DNA of 64,000 nucleotides, from positions 74,246 to 138,245 of the forward strand of contig NZ_LILC01000016.1 in the NCBI RefSeq assembly GCF_001274935.1, read 5' to 3'. The DNA is from Priestia koreensis (GTDB lineage: Bacteria; Bacillota; Bacilli; Bacillales; Bacillaceae_H). Each line of letters starts with the position of its first letter. The first letter of the stretch is position 1. Shown piece after piece: positions 1 to 7,549 of the stretch. The notes beneath the pieces are model-generated. The model ran no database searches. It saw nothing but the letters and a program-made list of their open reading frames with translations, and had not been told where the DNA came from. The translations under genes were made by a program, and so were the position numbers.

Positions 1-287
1 ATTGTGAAACCCGTTCCAGGTCCAATATACTTTGTCGCATACGTATGAAAAGAACCCGTCACTGGCATGGAAACAGATAATTCTCCTAAGCACAGCATAA
101 CGAGGTACATAATGAGACCACCTACCAAGTAGGCAATGGTCGTCCCTAAAGGACCTGCTTGATTAATCGTGTACCCTGAGCTTAAAAATAACCCTGTTCC
201 AATAACACCACCTAAGGAAATCATGAGTAAGTGTCGACTCTTCATTGTCCGCTGTAGTTCTTTTGGTCGTTCGTTCGTTTCTTCCAT
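1..287 (-). CDS. Amino-acid permease, N-terminal part (cut by window edge)
   Basis: Only the first 95 codons are present; the gene runs off the left edge. The start is ATG at 287. After a short polar tail (residues 1-18) comes the first membrane helix with the glycine-rich APC-superfamily signature [15 protein letters not shown], then a second helix with the family words [13 protein letters not shown] and YIGPGTGF. This is typical of the lysine/S-methylmethionine/GABA permease group, which imports amino acids with protons at the cytoplasmic membrane. The substrate cannot be told from this fragment. The ribosome binding site is weak. Confidence 0.9.
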   Translation of the reverse strand, partial: MEETNERPKELQRTMKSRHLLMISLGGVIGTGLFLSSGYTINQAGPLGTTIAYLVGGLIMYLVMLCLGELSVSMPVTGSFHTYATKYIGPGTGFT

Positions 288-401
288 ACCTTCATTCCAC
301 CCTACGCATTTAGAAGTGAACACTATAACTATAAGACATCCACTTTTTTTATTTCCTACCATAGTAATCAGAATTATCTAAAATGTCAACCTAGTAAAAC
401 A

Positions 402-438
402 AAGAAGAGGAAAACCTATCGCCAGTTTTCCTCTTCTT
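402..438 (-). terminator. Terminator of the PadR/DUF1700/DUF4097 operon
   Basis: Perfect 14-bp inverted repeat (402-415 with 425-438, 9-nt loop) just past the DUF4097 stop. A T-rich tract follows on the minus strand. Confidence 0.85.
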
Positions 439-443
439 TTCTA

Positions 444-1400
444 TTATTTTAGTAAAAAGTCACCTGATTGAACTCGTACCTTTACTTTATACATGCCATT
501 CCCTATTTTACCGATTATGCGATTGTCTTCTTTTTCCTGATACATAAATCCAGGAAGCTTTAATTCTATATCACCAGCGCGCGTATCTGCATCAACAGCA
601 AGAGAAGCAGGATTTTCTGTATAGTTCATCGTCACATCACCGCTTGTCGTACGTGCACTTACATTTCCTTGCGTCCGCTCATTGTCAATCGTAATATCAC
701 CTGACATTGTTTCTGTCGTGACATTACCAGCAATATTCGCTAACTCAATATCACCTGATGTTGTCTCAAAGCTTGATGATTTCGCTTTGACGTCTAATCC
801 GTGCAAGTCGCCGCTTGTTGTTTTTACTTGAAGACTTTCTGCTGTGTTGCTACGAGCCGTTAAATCACCGCTCCTTGCGCTCATTTTAAGTAATTTCCCA
901 ATCTCATTGTTCGTTGCGTTTATATCACCTGATGTTGTATGAAGTGACATCGTCTCTGCCTTAATTCCTGTTGCCGTGATGTCACCTGATTGGAGCTGGA
1001 CCTTCAGCATTTTGTACTGTTTTTTCGGAACGTGTACTTTTACATTCACATCTTCTAAGTTAACTCCCACCATAAACGATGGCATTTTCCGACTTACGGA
1101 TATCGTTGCTTTGCTGCCATTTTCACGTATGTTTAGCTTATATCTATCTTCATAACGTTTGTTGATTCTTCCAGACGCTTCTACCGTCAATCGATTATCT
1201 TCAGCGGGCATAACCTGCACATCATTTGCAGAGACATCTACCTCGATACTTGTAATAGCAGGGTTCGTGATGACTTTCTTTTCATGAATTTCACTTGTCT
1301 TAAAGGATAAAATACCACCGTTTAGCTTGAAGGTAGCAGCGGATCCGATTATGCCTATGAAGAGTAGAATGAGACCTGCATACACAAATTTTTTCATCAT
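444..1400 (-). CDS. DUF4097 family membrane-anchored beta-repeat protein
   Basis: 318 aa. One hydrophobic segment at residues 5-25 (signal anchor), then an extracytoplasmic region. From residue 145 it holds about eight copies of a degenerate TTSGDI/L-type repeat, about 20 residues apart, as expected of a right-handed beta-helix like LiaG or other putative adhesin proteins (DUF4097). Its start codon shares a base with the stop of the DUF1700 gene, so translation is probably coupled. The trio PadR-DUF1700-DUF4097 is a common Bacillus arrangement tied to envelope homeostasis; the biochemical role is unknown. Confidence 0.85.
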   Translation of the reverse strand: MMKKFVYAGLILLFIGIIGSAATFKLNGGILSFKTSEIHEKKVITNPAITSIEVDVSANDVQVMPAEDNRLTVEASGRINKRYEDRYKLNIRENGSKATISVSRKMPSFMVGVNLEDVNVKVHVPKKQYKMLKVQLQSGDITATGIKAETMSLHTTSGDINATNNEIGKLLKMSARSGDLTARSNTAESLQVKTTSGDLHGLDVKAKSSSFETTSGDIELANIAGNVTTETMSGDITIDNERTQGNVSARTTSGDVTMNYTENPASLAVDADTRAGDIELKLPGFMYQEKEDNRIIGKIGNGMYKVKVRVQSGDFLLK

Positions 1401-1951
1401 TAAAATCCACCTTGCTTCACTAATTTAAGATTAAACTGAACATACATTTTTAAAACGCGGTATAAAAACTTCCCAATATAGATCGTTGCAATTAAAAGTA
1501 GAATTCCTAACCCAAACAGCGCGGTAAACACGAATATCTGAAAGAGAATGCCCTCGAGTCCAAACATAACGATTGAAAAAATGAGCAATAAAGGGGATAA
1601 AAAGACGACGACCGCTGTGACCGCAAAACCAACATAGCTCCCTAAAATTCCTGAAGCTGGACCAACGACAAACACCAGATTGAACAAAATTAATCCAAAA
1701 GCAATCATGGTCATTTTAAATGTCGATGGCTTTCTAGTAGGTGCACTAACCCCACCGAACTGCTCTCCAACTAAATCTTTCGCAATAACGTAAGGATCTC
1801 CAAGGTCTCGGATGATCTCCGCCTCTGATTTTCCTTCTTCCATTCCCACCTCAAAGTGCTCTTCGTAATCGTATAAAATTTCTTGACGTTCCACTTCTGG
1901 TAAATCACGCAACAAATCACGTAACTTCTGTAAAAATTCATTCTTCCCCAT
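1400..1951 (-). CDS. DUF1700 family membrane protein
   Basis: 183 aa. The N-terminal cytoplasmic helical region holds the DUF1700 hallmark (LRDLPEVERQEILYDYEEHF, then a GDP-Y-I/V-A-K-D-L motif near residue 55). It is followed by about three membrane helices (residues 78-170) and a basic tail. The start lies inside the end of the PadR gene (14-bp overlap) and the stop touches the DUF4097 start, so the three genes form one tightly coupled operon. DUF1700 proteins usually travel with PadR regulators and are thought to sense or act at the membrane. Their activity is not known. Confidence 0.88.
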   Translation of the reverse strand: MGKNEFLQKLRDLLRDLPEVERQEILYDYEEHFEVGMEEGKSEAEIIRDLGDPYVIAKDLVGEQFGGVSAPTRKPSTFKMTMIAFGLILFNLVFVVGPASGILGSYVGFAVTAVVVFLSPLLLIFSIVMFGLEGILFQIFVFTALFGLGILLLIATIYIGKFLYRVLKMYVQFNLKLVKQGGF

Positions 1952-2267
1952 GCGCTATGCCCTCCTCAATAAACTGATTTACTGCGCCTGCAAATTGTCT
2001 CCATTCGTCAATCAGGGCCTCCATATACTTCTGGCCTGTCGGTGTGAGCGAGTAGTATTTACGCGGTGGTCCTTCAGAGGATTCTGCTAGATACGTTGTT
2101 AAATAATCGTCCTTTGTTAGACGCCTTAAAAGCGGATAAAGCGTTCCTTCTGCTACTTCAATTTTACTTGAAATATTCTGTGCTAATTCATATCCATACT
2201 GATCTTTGTTCGAAATCAGTATTAACACACACAGCTCAAGGACTCCCTTTTTAAATTGAACATTCAA
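1938..2267 (-). CDS. PadR family transcriptional regulator
   Basis: 109 aa, the usual length of short PadR repressors. Winged-helix domain with the family words LELCVLILISNKDQYGYEL and EGTLYPLLRRL (residues 11-52), then a C-terminal dimerisation helix. The start is TTG at 2267, placed 8 nt after a GGGGG ribosome binding site; no better ATG is available. First gene of the operon. Two repeated 9- and 14-bp words upstream are probable autoregulatory operator sites. The inducer is unknown. Confidence 0.92.
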   Translation of the reverse strand: MNVQFKKGVLELCVLILISNKDQYGYELAQNISSKIEVAEGTLYPLLRRLTKDDYLTTYLAESSEGPPRKYYSLTPTGQKYMEALIDEWRQFAGAVNQFIEEGIAHGEE

Positions 2268-2281
2268 TGGATAACCCCCTA

Positions 2282-2401
2282 TTCAGTACTGTTCACTACT
2301 GTATAATATTCAATAGCTATTCAAAAAAATGCGCACGTCTGCCCTTCTGTACAAAATTTTCGTATCTGACGTCCATTCACTACTGTATATTGTTCAGTAC
2401 T
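2282..2401. promoter_or_regulatory. Repeated operator words upstream of padR
   Basis: The word TTCACTACTGTATA occurs at 2292-2305 and again at 2376-2389. TTCAGTACT, containing the palindrome AGTACT, occurs at 2282-2290 and 2393-2401. The order of the words is swapped in the two sites, which gives a loosely mirrored pair. The position before a PadR gene suggests autorepression; this is inference. Confidence 0.55.
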
Positions 2402-2469
2402 AACGTGTAGAATTGTTCTTGTTATCTACACTATATAATATACTATTGAACATTGCAAGGTAGTGGAAC

Positions 2470-2517
2470 AAAAAAATAATAAATGGGCGTTTTTATGTCA
2501 TAAATCACACCCATTTA
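2470..2517 (-). terminator. Nested hairpin terminator after the CPBP gene
   Basis: Outer 8-bp stem TAAATGGG/CCCATTTA (2480-2487 with 2510-2517) encloses a small TTTAT/ATAAA hairpin. On the minus strand it is followed by a run of seven Ts. It lies 164 bp past the CPBP stop. Confidence 0.6.
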
Positions 2518-2680
2518 CCAATCATGCAGATATAACGCTGCCGAACCAAATTCAAATACGCTGAGAAGGACTGTCACACGAGCTTTCCTCGTACTACTAC
2601 TTCCCTAACTTTCTCCTCTCGCTTGCTCCCTATCTCTCACTCTACGTATTATGTTTCATCATCCGTCAGCTTCTCTATAC

Positions 2681-3376
2681 TTAACTTAGGCTTGCAAGTA
2701 GCACCATCATGCCGTTTGTTGAACCATGGATAATGACCGATGGCCAAATGGAGTTGGTTCGTTCATAGGCTAGCGCAAAAAGAATTCCGCTCACAAAATT
2801 AACGGGCATCACGCTGTACGCCGGTATATGAGCCATTGTAAAAATAAGTGCGCTAATGAGCAGGCCACCCGTTACCCCCATTCGCGTGCGAATCCAGCGA
2901 TATAAAAATCCTCGATAAAACAGCTCCTCGTAAATGGGAGAAATGATCGCAGCCGACACAAAACCAAGAAAAACGGTCCAAAACGTCACATCCTGCTTGA
3001 GAGATTCAGTCTTGCTGTTTTCCCATGTACCTCCAATGTAGCTCATTGCGGAAACTAATATAACCGCACTAATCATGACCATAATCGAAAATAGCGCAAT
3101 CATTTTCCAATCTTTTTTTGCAAACGGAGTAACTCCTACTTCCCTCCATGCAAGGCTTTTTGGTCGTAGAGCAATAAAATAAACTCCGAGCGTTAACACG
3201 ACTGCTATCGTTAGACCAATCAGCGTACCGGCGTATAATTCATTTTGAAACCACTGCTCATAAAGAGGCTTCAAACCAAATTTTATACCCCCTATTACCC
3301 CTACAAACTCAAGCAATAGTAACAACGTAAATTCTTTTATTCCCCAGCGGTCGACTGTTTTCCAGTTTTTATTCAT
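2681..3376 (-). CDS. CPBP family intramembrane glutamic endopeptidase
   Basis: 231 aa, about six membrane helices. The CPBP (Abi/CAAX protease-like) catalytic motifs are intact: EELFYRG at residues 150-156 (EExxxR), a FTMAHIP histidine near 180, and HGSTN near 217. Family members cleave membrane proteins or process peptides, and many give immunity to self-made bacteriocins; the substrate here is unknown. It is divergent from a MerR-type regulator gene, and its upstream region contains a MerR-type 19-bp-spacer promoter, so it is probably the regulator's target. Start is ATG with AAGAAGG upstream. Confidence 0.9.
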   Translation of the reverse strand: MNKNWKTVDRWGIKEFTLLLLLEFVGVIGGIKFGLKPLYEQWFQNELYAGTLIGLTIAVVLTLGVYFIALRPKSLAWREVGVTPFAKKDWKMIALFSIMVMISAVILVSAMSYIGGTWENSKTESLKQDVTFWTVFLGFVSAAIISPIYEELFYRGFLYRWIRTRMGVTGGLLISALIFTMAHIPAYSVMPVNFVSGILFALAYERTNSIWPSVIIHGSTNGMMVLLASLS

Positions 3377-3412
3377 CTATTCAATCCTTCTTTCTTCATA
3401 TGATATAATTCC

Positions 3413-3443
3413 ACTGTATTAGATGACGTTACGTCACCTGCAA
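3413..3443 (-). promoter_or_regulatory. MerR-type stretched-spacer promoter with dyad operator
   Basis: On the minus strand, TTGCAG (3443-3438) and TACAGT (3418-3413) are separated by 19 bp, the unusual spacing of MerR-activated promoters. The spacer holds the odd palindrome TGACGTTACGTCA (3424-3436). It points toward the CPBP gene. A TATAAT at 3404-3409 may serve the MerR gene on the other strand. Confidence 0.65.
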
Positions 3444-3469
3444 GCTTTTTTTATAGAAGGGGAGATACG

Positions 3470-4198
3470 ATGAAAAAATGGACGACTGGGGAAGTCGCAA
3501 AGCAGCGCAATATTTCGCTTCGCACTCTTCGCTATTATGATCAGATTGACTTATTAACACCAAGTCAGCGTGATGAAAGTGGAAAACGTTATTATTCAGA
3601 GGAAGATCTGTTTCAGCTTGAAAAAATCCTTATTTTGAAATCGCTTTCGTTACCACTAGAAGATATTCGTAGTCTATTAGCCAAGCTGTCATACAAACAA
3701 ATATTAGTTTCACACTACAATCACCTTCAAGAACAGCTTTCAGCGCTGCAAGGAAGTATTTCAAATACGGGTTCACTGCTTAACATGCTCGAGGTCGAGG
3801 AGTCGCTATCGTGGGAACACGTCGCGACGCTTATTCGAAATTCAGAAACAAGCGCTAAAAAGTGGATGGATTATTTTCAAGAAGACGAAAGGGAGTTTTT
3901 GCAACAGCAGCTTCCAAAGCTACATAATAATGATGAAATTACCCATAGATACATCATGATCATAAAAGAAATTGAGCGCTGTCTCGCACATAACATCCCG
4001 GCCGAATCCGATGAAGGACGACAAATTGGCCAAACGTTAATACAGCTATCAGAAGAAACGTTTCAAGGAGATCAAGCACTAATGGAGGAATTTTGGAACG
4101 TAAGAAAACGACCAGCTGAAGAAACCGGACTATATCCCCTCTCAGATGAAGTATTGTCATACGTTGAGCGTTGCATTGCTTACGCTGACAATGTTTAA
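3470..4198 (+). CDS. MerR family transcriptional regulator
   Basis: 242 aa. The N-terminal MerR winged-helix HTH (residues 4-72) carries the family words TTGEVAKQRNISLRTLRYYDQIDLL and RYYSEEDL. A coiled-coil dimerisation helix follows (about 78-115). The rest is a mainly helical 120-residue effector domain of the TipAS/antibiotic-recognition size. A GGGGAG ribosome binding site precedes the ATG. MerR proteins bend the DNA of a promoter with a 19-bp spacer to activate it, and exactly such a site lies in the divergent intergenic region facing the CPBP protease gene. The effector molecule is unknown. Confidence 0.92.
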   Translation: MKKWTTGEVAKQRNISLRTLRYYDQIDLLTPSQRDESGKRYYSEEDLFQLEKILILKSLSLPLEDIRSLLAKLSYKQILVSHYNHLQEQLSALQGSISNTGSLLNMLEVEESLSWEHVATLIRNSETSAKKWMDYFQEDEREFLQQQLPKLHNNDEITHRYIMIIKEIERCLAHNIPAESDEGRQIGQTLIQLSEETFQGDQALMEEFWNVRKRPAEETGLYPLSDEVLSYVERCIAYADNV

Positions 4199-4265
4199 TG
4201 AGCTTTCTCATACTAATTTGTACGGCGTAAATCGGACGGTAAGATGACGAAATGATTCCAAAACA

Positions 4266-4305
4266 AACAAAGTGCTCCTAGTTAGAAGCACTTTGTTACA
4301 TTTTA
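4266..4305 (+). terminator. Terminator after the MerR gene
   Basis: 11-bp perfect stem (4266-4276 with 4287-4297) with a short T-rich tail. Confidence 0.75.
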
Positions 4306-4347
4306 TGATCTTCTAAAAGATCCATTCTTGCTTTATTACTCTGCCCG

Positions 4348-4497
4348 TTAGGCTCCCTCATGCCTTTTTTGCAGAATGGCTAATCGCTGCTCGAGCTGTA
4401 TAATCATGTAATGACGACGTCTCGCAAAGCGATACACCGAAAATACAATCATGACGATACTGCTCACTAGAATGAACGCGATCAGTTGATACATCAT
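4348..4497 (-). CDS. Small single-pass membrane protein (49 aa)
   Basis: Reading the minus strand from the double ATG at 4497 gives 49 codons: a hydrophobic helix at residues 4-20 (YQLIAFILVSSIVMIVFSV), an RFARRR basic stop-transfer patch, then an amphipathic tail ending LEQRLAILQKRHEGA that looks like a short coiled coil. This is the common layout of small Bacillus membrane proteins of the DUF4083 kind, though I cannot name the family. The ribosome binding site is weak. A frame-shifted longer ORF on the same strand looks spurious. Confidence 0.55.
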   Translation of the reverse strand: MMYQLIAFILVSSIVMIVFSVYRFARRRHYMIIQLEQRLAILQKRHEGA

Positions 4498-4613
4498 ATT
4501 TACCATTTTTGAAACCCGTACCCTTCTGTAGGATAGGAATATTATACATGATATTCTATATTTTATCAGTCATTTTTACCATTTTTCCACATTCCTTCCT
4601 CTTTCAAGGTCAT

Positions 4614-4638
4614 AAAAAAGGCCTTATCGGCCTTTTTT
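4614..4638. terminator. Bidirectional terminator
   Basis: AAAAAAGGCC / GGCCTTTTTT, 5-nt loop. It ends the 608-aa gene immediately upstream on the minus strand. Confidence 0.9.
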
Positions 4639-4639
4639 A

Positions 4640-6466
4640 TCATCCTTTTACAAGCCATTCCCTCATTTTTTCAATATTGTCAATGAGCGGCTTTTTGATC
4701 ATGCCCCGCTCAAAACGAGACAACGTCGTACGAACAATCCCAATTTGTTCGGCTGCTTCTGTTAGATTCAATCCGCGTTTCTTACGCGTTTCCTTCACCA
4801 AATCACCCGTTACTTCGAGATCTTCATTATAAAAGAAATTAATCTGTGAATCTTCGGTACGTTTCCGCTGAACGGGCTCTTTTGTTGGAGAAGCTTCTTG
4901 ATAGGCTTTTTGAATACCAATTTTCGCTAAGTAGTCAAACGGATCATCGTCACGACCTTCTTCCGTCGTTAAGCTCAAGAAATCAAGCAAGGCTTTTTTA
5001 TCTGTCACAGAAGATGGGCGCTCTGGGAGTGCTGTTAGTTCATTAGCATCAATACGATAGTGTTCCAAAACAGATTGTGGTGGTTGAATAACGACTTTTT
5101 GCTTCAGCCAATAATCGATCCACCCTTTTTTCACACCGACAATGGACTCATCTAATCCACCTTCATACTCCCAGTTCCCAATTACCTCATCATCTTTTAA
5201 CGTATTTAATACCTTTTCGAATCCGTCCTTTGTTCGTGCTGAATAACGGCGATCCACCTTAAACTCCATGACGCTCAGCAAGCCTTTCTCCCCGCTAATA
5301 CTGTACGGACGTAGAAAGTCTTTTTTTCGTTTTCGAATGCGCCATTGCCACGACAGATAGCGCGTTAACCGTTTATGATATTTCTCTTTTTCAGGATTAT
5401 ATTCAAGTGCCTTTAACGATAAATAGCCAACAGAATTGGTCGAACCATATAAATAGTTCGCTAAAATTTGCCCTGGTTTTATCGTACATTCATAGATTCC
5501 AAGCGGATTATCATGTTTATCGTACAATACGGTGATATTATCCATTAAAAACAAACGTTTAAATTTCCCGCTCTTATAATCACTAAGCTCTGCATGCTTG
5601 CGACGATCAACAAATTCGAGTTCATCATTTTCATCTAAGCGAACCCATATCGCAGCAAGAGCAGCTATACGCTTCATAACTTCTTCGCGTTGTTTTTTTC
5701 GATATGTAACAGACGAATTTTTACCATTTGATCGTCCTTGAAGCTGACGAAGGCTCAATACGTCATCAGAATGGAAATTAATCATTGCATCTGGGTGATC
5801 GGCTTTTTTCATCCAGACGTACGAAATAATATCGAATATGTCGCTTGTCAAATCGTCCATAGATGTGATGGCCTCCCCAATTAAATTTTCCCAGATCCCA
5901 AACTCTTCTTTTGATAACCCAAGTTCATCGTTATCGTCTGCACGAAGCTGAGCGATTGCTTTCACGTTTTTATCCATAATGTTCACCGTTGGATACGCAG
6001 CATTTAAATTCGTACCCTGTTTAAAGGTATTTTTACTAATCGCTTCTCGTAATTGATAAATAAGGGCATCACTATTGGATTCTATGTAACTTTGATTGAG
6101 CAAACTAGAGATCATTTCCTGGTTGGAGCTTCTTGTATTCCCCTGCTTTCGCTTTAGCTTTTTCGATTGCTTCTGAAAACGAGCGAGGTCGTCTTTAATG
6201 GATTCCTCTAGAACAATTTCAATCTTATCCCGATAGCGCTCGACAATTTCATCGATGTCACTATGAGTCGCTTTTGTAATTAAATCTATAATGGTATATA
6301 ACGCCGCAAATGATTTGGATTCAATTTGTAACTGACCATTTTTCTCTTCATAATCCCCTTGAATAGCCTGTTCCCAAATGGCGACTACGTTCGGATTTAA
6401 TTGATAGAGCCGCTTTGCCGCAAAATATATTTTCATAATTTTTTCTTCTAGAGTGGGTGTCTTCAC
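4640..6466 (-). CDS. Large replicon-type protein with C-terminal XRE-like HTH
   Basis: 608 aa, soluble, charged. No catalytic motif was recognised in the first 550 residues. The last 50 residues (about 556-606) form a clear XRE/Cro-type helix-turn-helix: LTEAAEQIGIVRTTLSRFERG. A basic stretch (KKLKRKQ) lies near residue 105. The gene is divergent from another large gene across an intergenic region packed with GGCGAC-N8-TCAC iterons and GTGCAC palindromes. The arrangement suggests a replication initiator, origin-binding or copy-control protein of a plasmid-type replicon. A chromosomal regulator of unknown function is the alternative. I do not recognise a named family. Confidence 0.75.
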   Translation of the reverse strand: MKTPTLEEKIMKIYFAAKRLYQLNPNVVAIWEQAIQGDYEEKNGQLQIESKSFAALYTIIDLITKATHSDIDEIVERYRDKIEIVLEESIKDDLARFQKQSKKLKRKQGNTRSSNQEMISSLLNQSYIESNSDALIYQLREAISKNTFKQGTNLNAAYPTVNIMDKNVKAIAQLRADDNDELGLSKEEFGIWENLIGEAITSMDDLTSDIFDIISYVWMKKADHPDAMINFHSDDVLSLRQLQGRSNGKNSSVTYRKKQREEVMKRIAALAAIWVRLDENDELEFVDRRKHAELSDYKSGKFKRLFLMDNITVLYDKHDNPLGIYECTIKPGQILANYLYGSTNSVGYLSLKALEYNPEKEKYHKRLTRYLSWQWRIRKRKKDFLRPYSISGEKGLLSVMEFKVDRRYSARTKDGFEKVLNTLKDDEVIGNWEYEGGLDESIVGVKKGWIDYWLKQKVVIQPPQSVLEHYRIDANELTALPERPSSVTDKKALLDFLSLTTEEGRDDDPFDYLAKIGIQKAYQEASPTKEPVQRKRTEDSQINFFYNEDLEVTGDLVKETRKKRGLNLTEAAEQIGIVRTTLSRFERGMIKKPLIDNIEKMREWLVKG

Positions 6467-6502
6467 GTGCTCTCGCCTGCCTTTCTCTTACTCTCTATGA
6501 GC

Positions 6503-7303
6503 GTGCACACTTTGAACTTCTCCACCATTTTACCATTATCTTTGTCCAACGTGGTCGTCTTGTGAAACATTTCCGTGCACTTTTTTCATTTCTCTGCACA
6601 CGATGCAAGAGGTGCACATTTTCACAAGTGGTTTTGTGTGCACATTTCGGCTGATATTATAAAATCCATAACATTTCTCTATTTATTTTGCACGTTTTAA
6701 TGTGTAAGCACGTGCAAATAAAGATACTGCGAGCACGTTTTGATTCCTCCTTCTTTCTACCTATGGTGCACCTTATATAAAATTTCACCCTATTATTCTC
6801 CCTGTTTTTTACATAGAAAACGTTTTTTCGACATAATTTTTCCAAAAATAAGGCGATACGTTCATCTAAATAACCTTTTTATTTAAAAAGTGCACGCACG
6901 GGCGACTCTATACGTCACGATTATTTCTTCGGGCGACTTCTCTTTTCACATCAGCGTGCAAGAGGGCGACTTTTTTTATCACCTTTCACGTTTTGATGTT
7001 TTCGTGCACATTTCAAGGTATTACAACGATTTTTGTGCACATTTTGTGCACAAAACAAAATTCATGCACGCACCTTTCGATCGGAAGGCGACACTTACGT
7101 TCACCTTTTTTTGCGCACGGGCGACATCAAACCTCACCAAAACAGGAAAAAGCGACACTACCCCTCACCTTCCGATGCACAATATGAGCGACACTTTCAC
7201 TCACCTTTTTTGTGCACGCGAAAACTTTTATGTGTGCACCTCCCCCAAAATGCTTTTATATCAATACATAGAAGATGATTACGTCTCATAAGGAACGGTG
7301 CAC
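6503..7303. repeat. Cluster of twelve GTGCAC palindromes
   Basis: The hexamer GTGCAC occurs at 6503, 6575, 6612, 6638, 6766, 6890, 7004, 7035, 7046, 7212, 7234 and 7298, often extended to GTGCACA(C). There are also several TGCACA, ATGCAC and GCACGTGC near-matches. About 0.2 copies would be expected by chance in this length. Confidence 0.85.
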
Positions 7304-7358
7304 AGGGCGACATCTCCGCTCACCATGATCCTTTTATGGGCGACATTTATCCTCACCT
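6900..7358 (+). repeat. Nine iterons GGCGAC-N8-TCAC(C)
   Basis: Left boxes (A/G)GCGAC start at 6901, 6932, 6965, 7087, 7120, 7151, 7187, 7306 and 7339. Each is followed after exactly 8 nt by TCAC, and in seven of the nine by TCACC; most continue with TT. They form groups with 31-36 bp spacing, about three helical turns, separated by two gaps of about 120 bp. The two boxes form an imperfect dyad (GGYGA...TCRCC), always in the same polarity. An iteron-type binding array of a replication or partition protein is the best reading. Confidence 0.85.
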
Positions 7359-7549
7359 TACAAAAGTTTAACCTTTTTTGACCAAATAGATGTATCAAGG
7401 GTTGAACAGGTGTGCGCACCGTGCATATTGCCCCTAATTAGGAACGGAAATTTTATGCACACGCGTTTGATATACTATCACAAATACAATGAGCGGATTA
7501 TGTCGATGATTATGCTCGAATATATACACATAGAAAGGTGGTGAAACTC

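Larger units (their letters stand above)
6467..7549. other. Intergenic control region between two divergent large genes (candidate origin)
   Basis: 1.08 kb with no believable gene; the short open frames on the plus strand are made of the repeats and lack ribosome binding sites. It holds the iteron array and the GTGCAC cluster, plus an AT-rich stretch at 6660-6890 that could act as an unwinding element. A TATACT box at 7470-7475 may be part of the promoter of the 513-aa gene. Confidence 0.6.

Noticed and set aside
6890..7291. Three overlapping plus-strand open frames of 64-133 codons
   Set aside because: They are composed of the iterons and GTGCAC repeats read in different frames, have no ribosome binding site and no protein-like composition.
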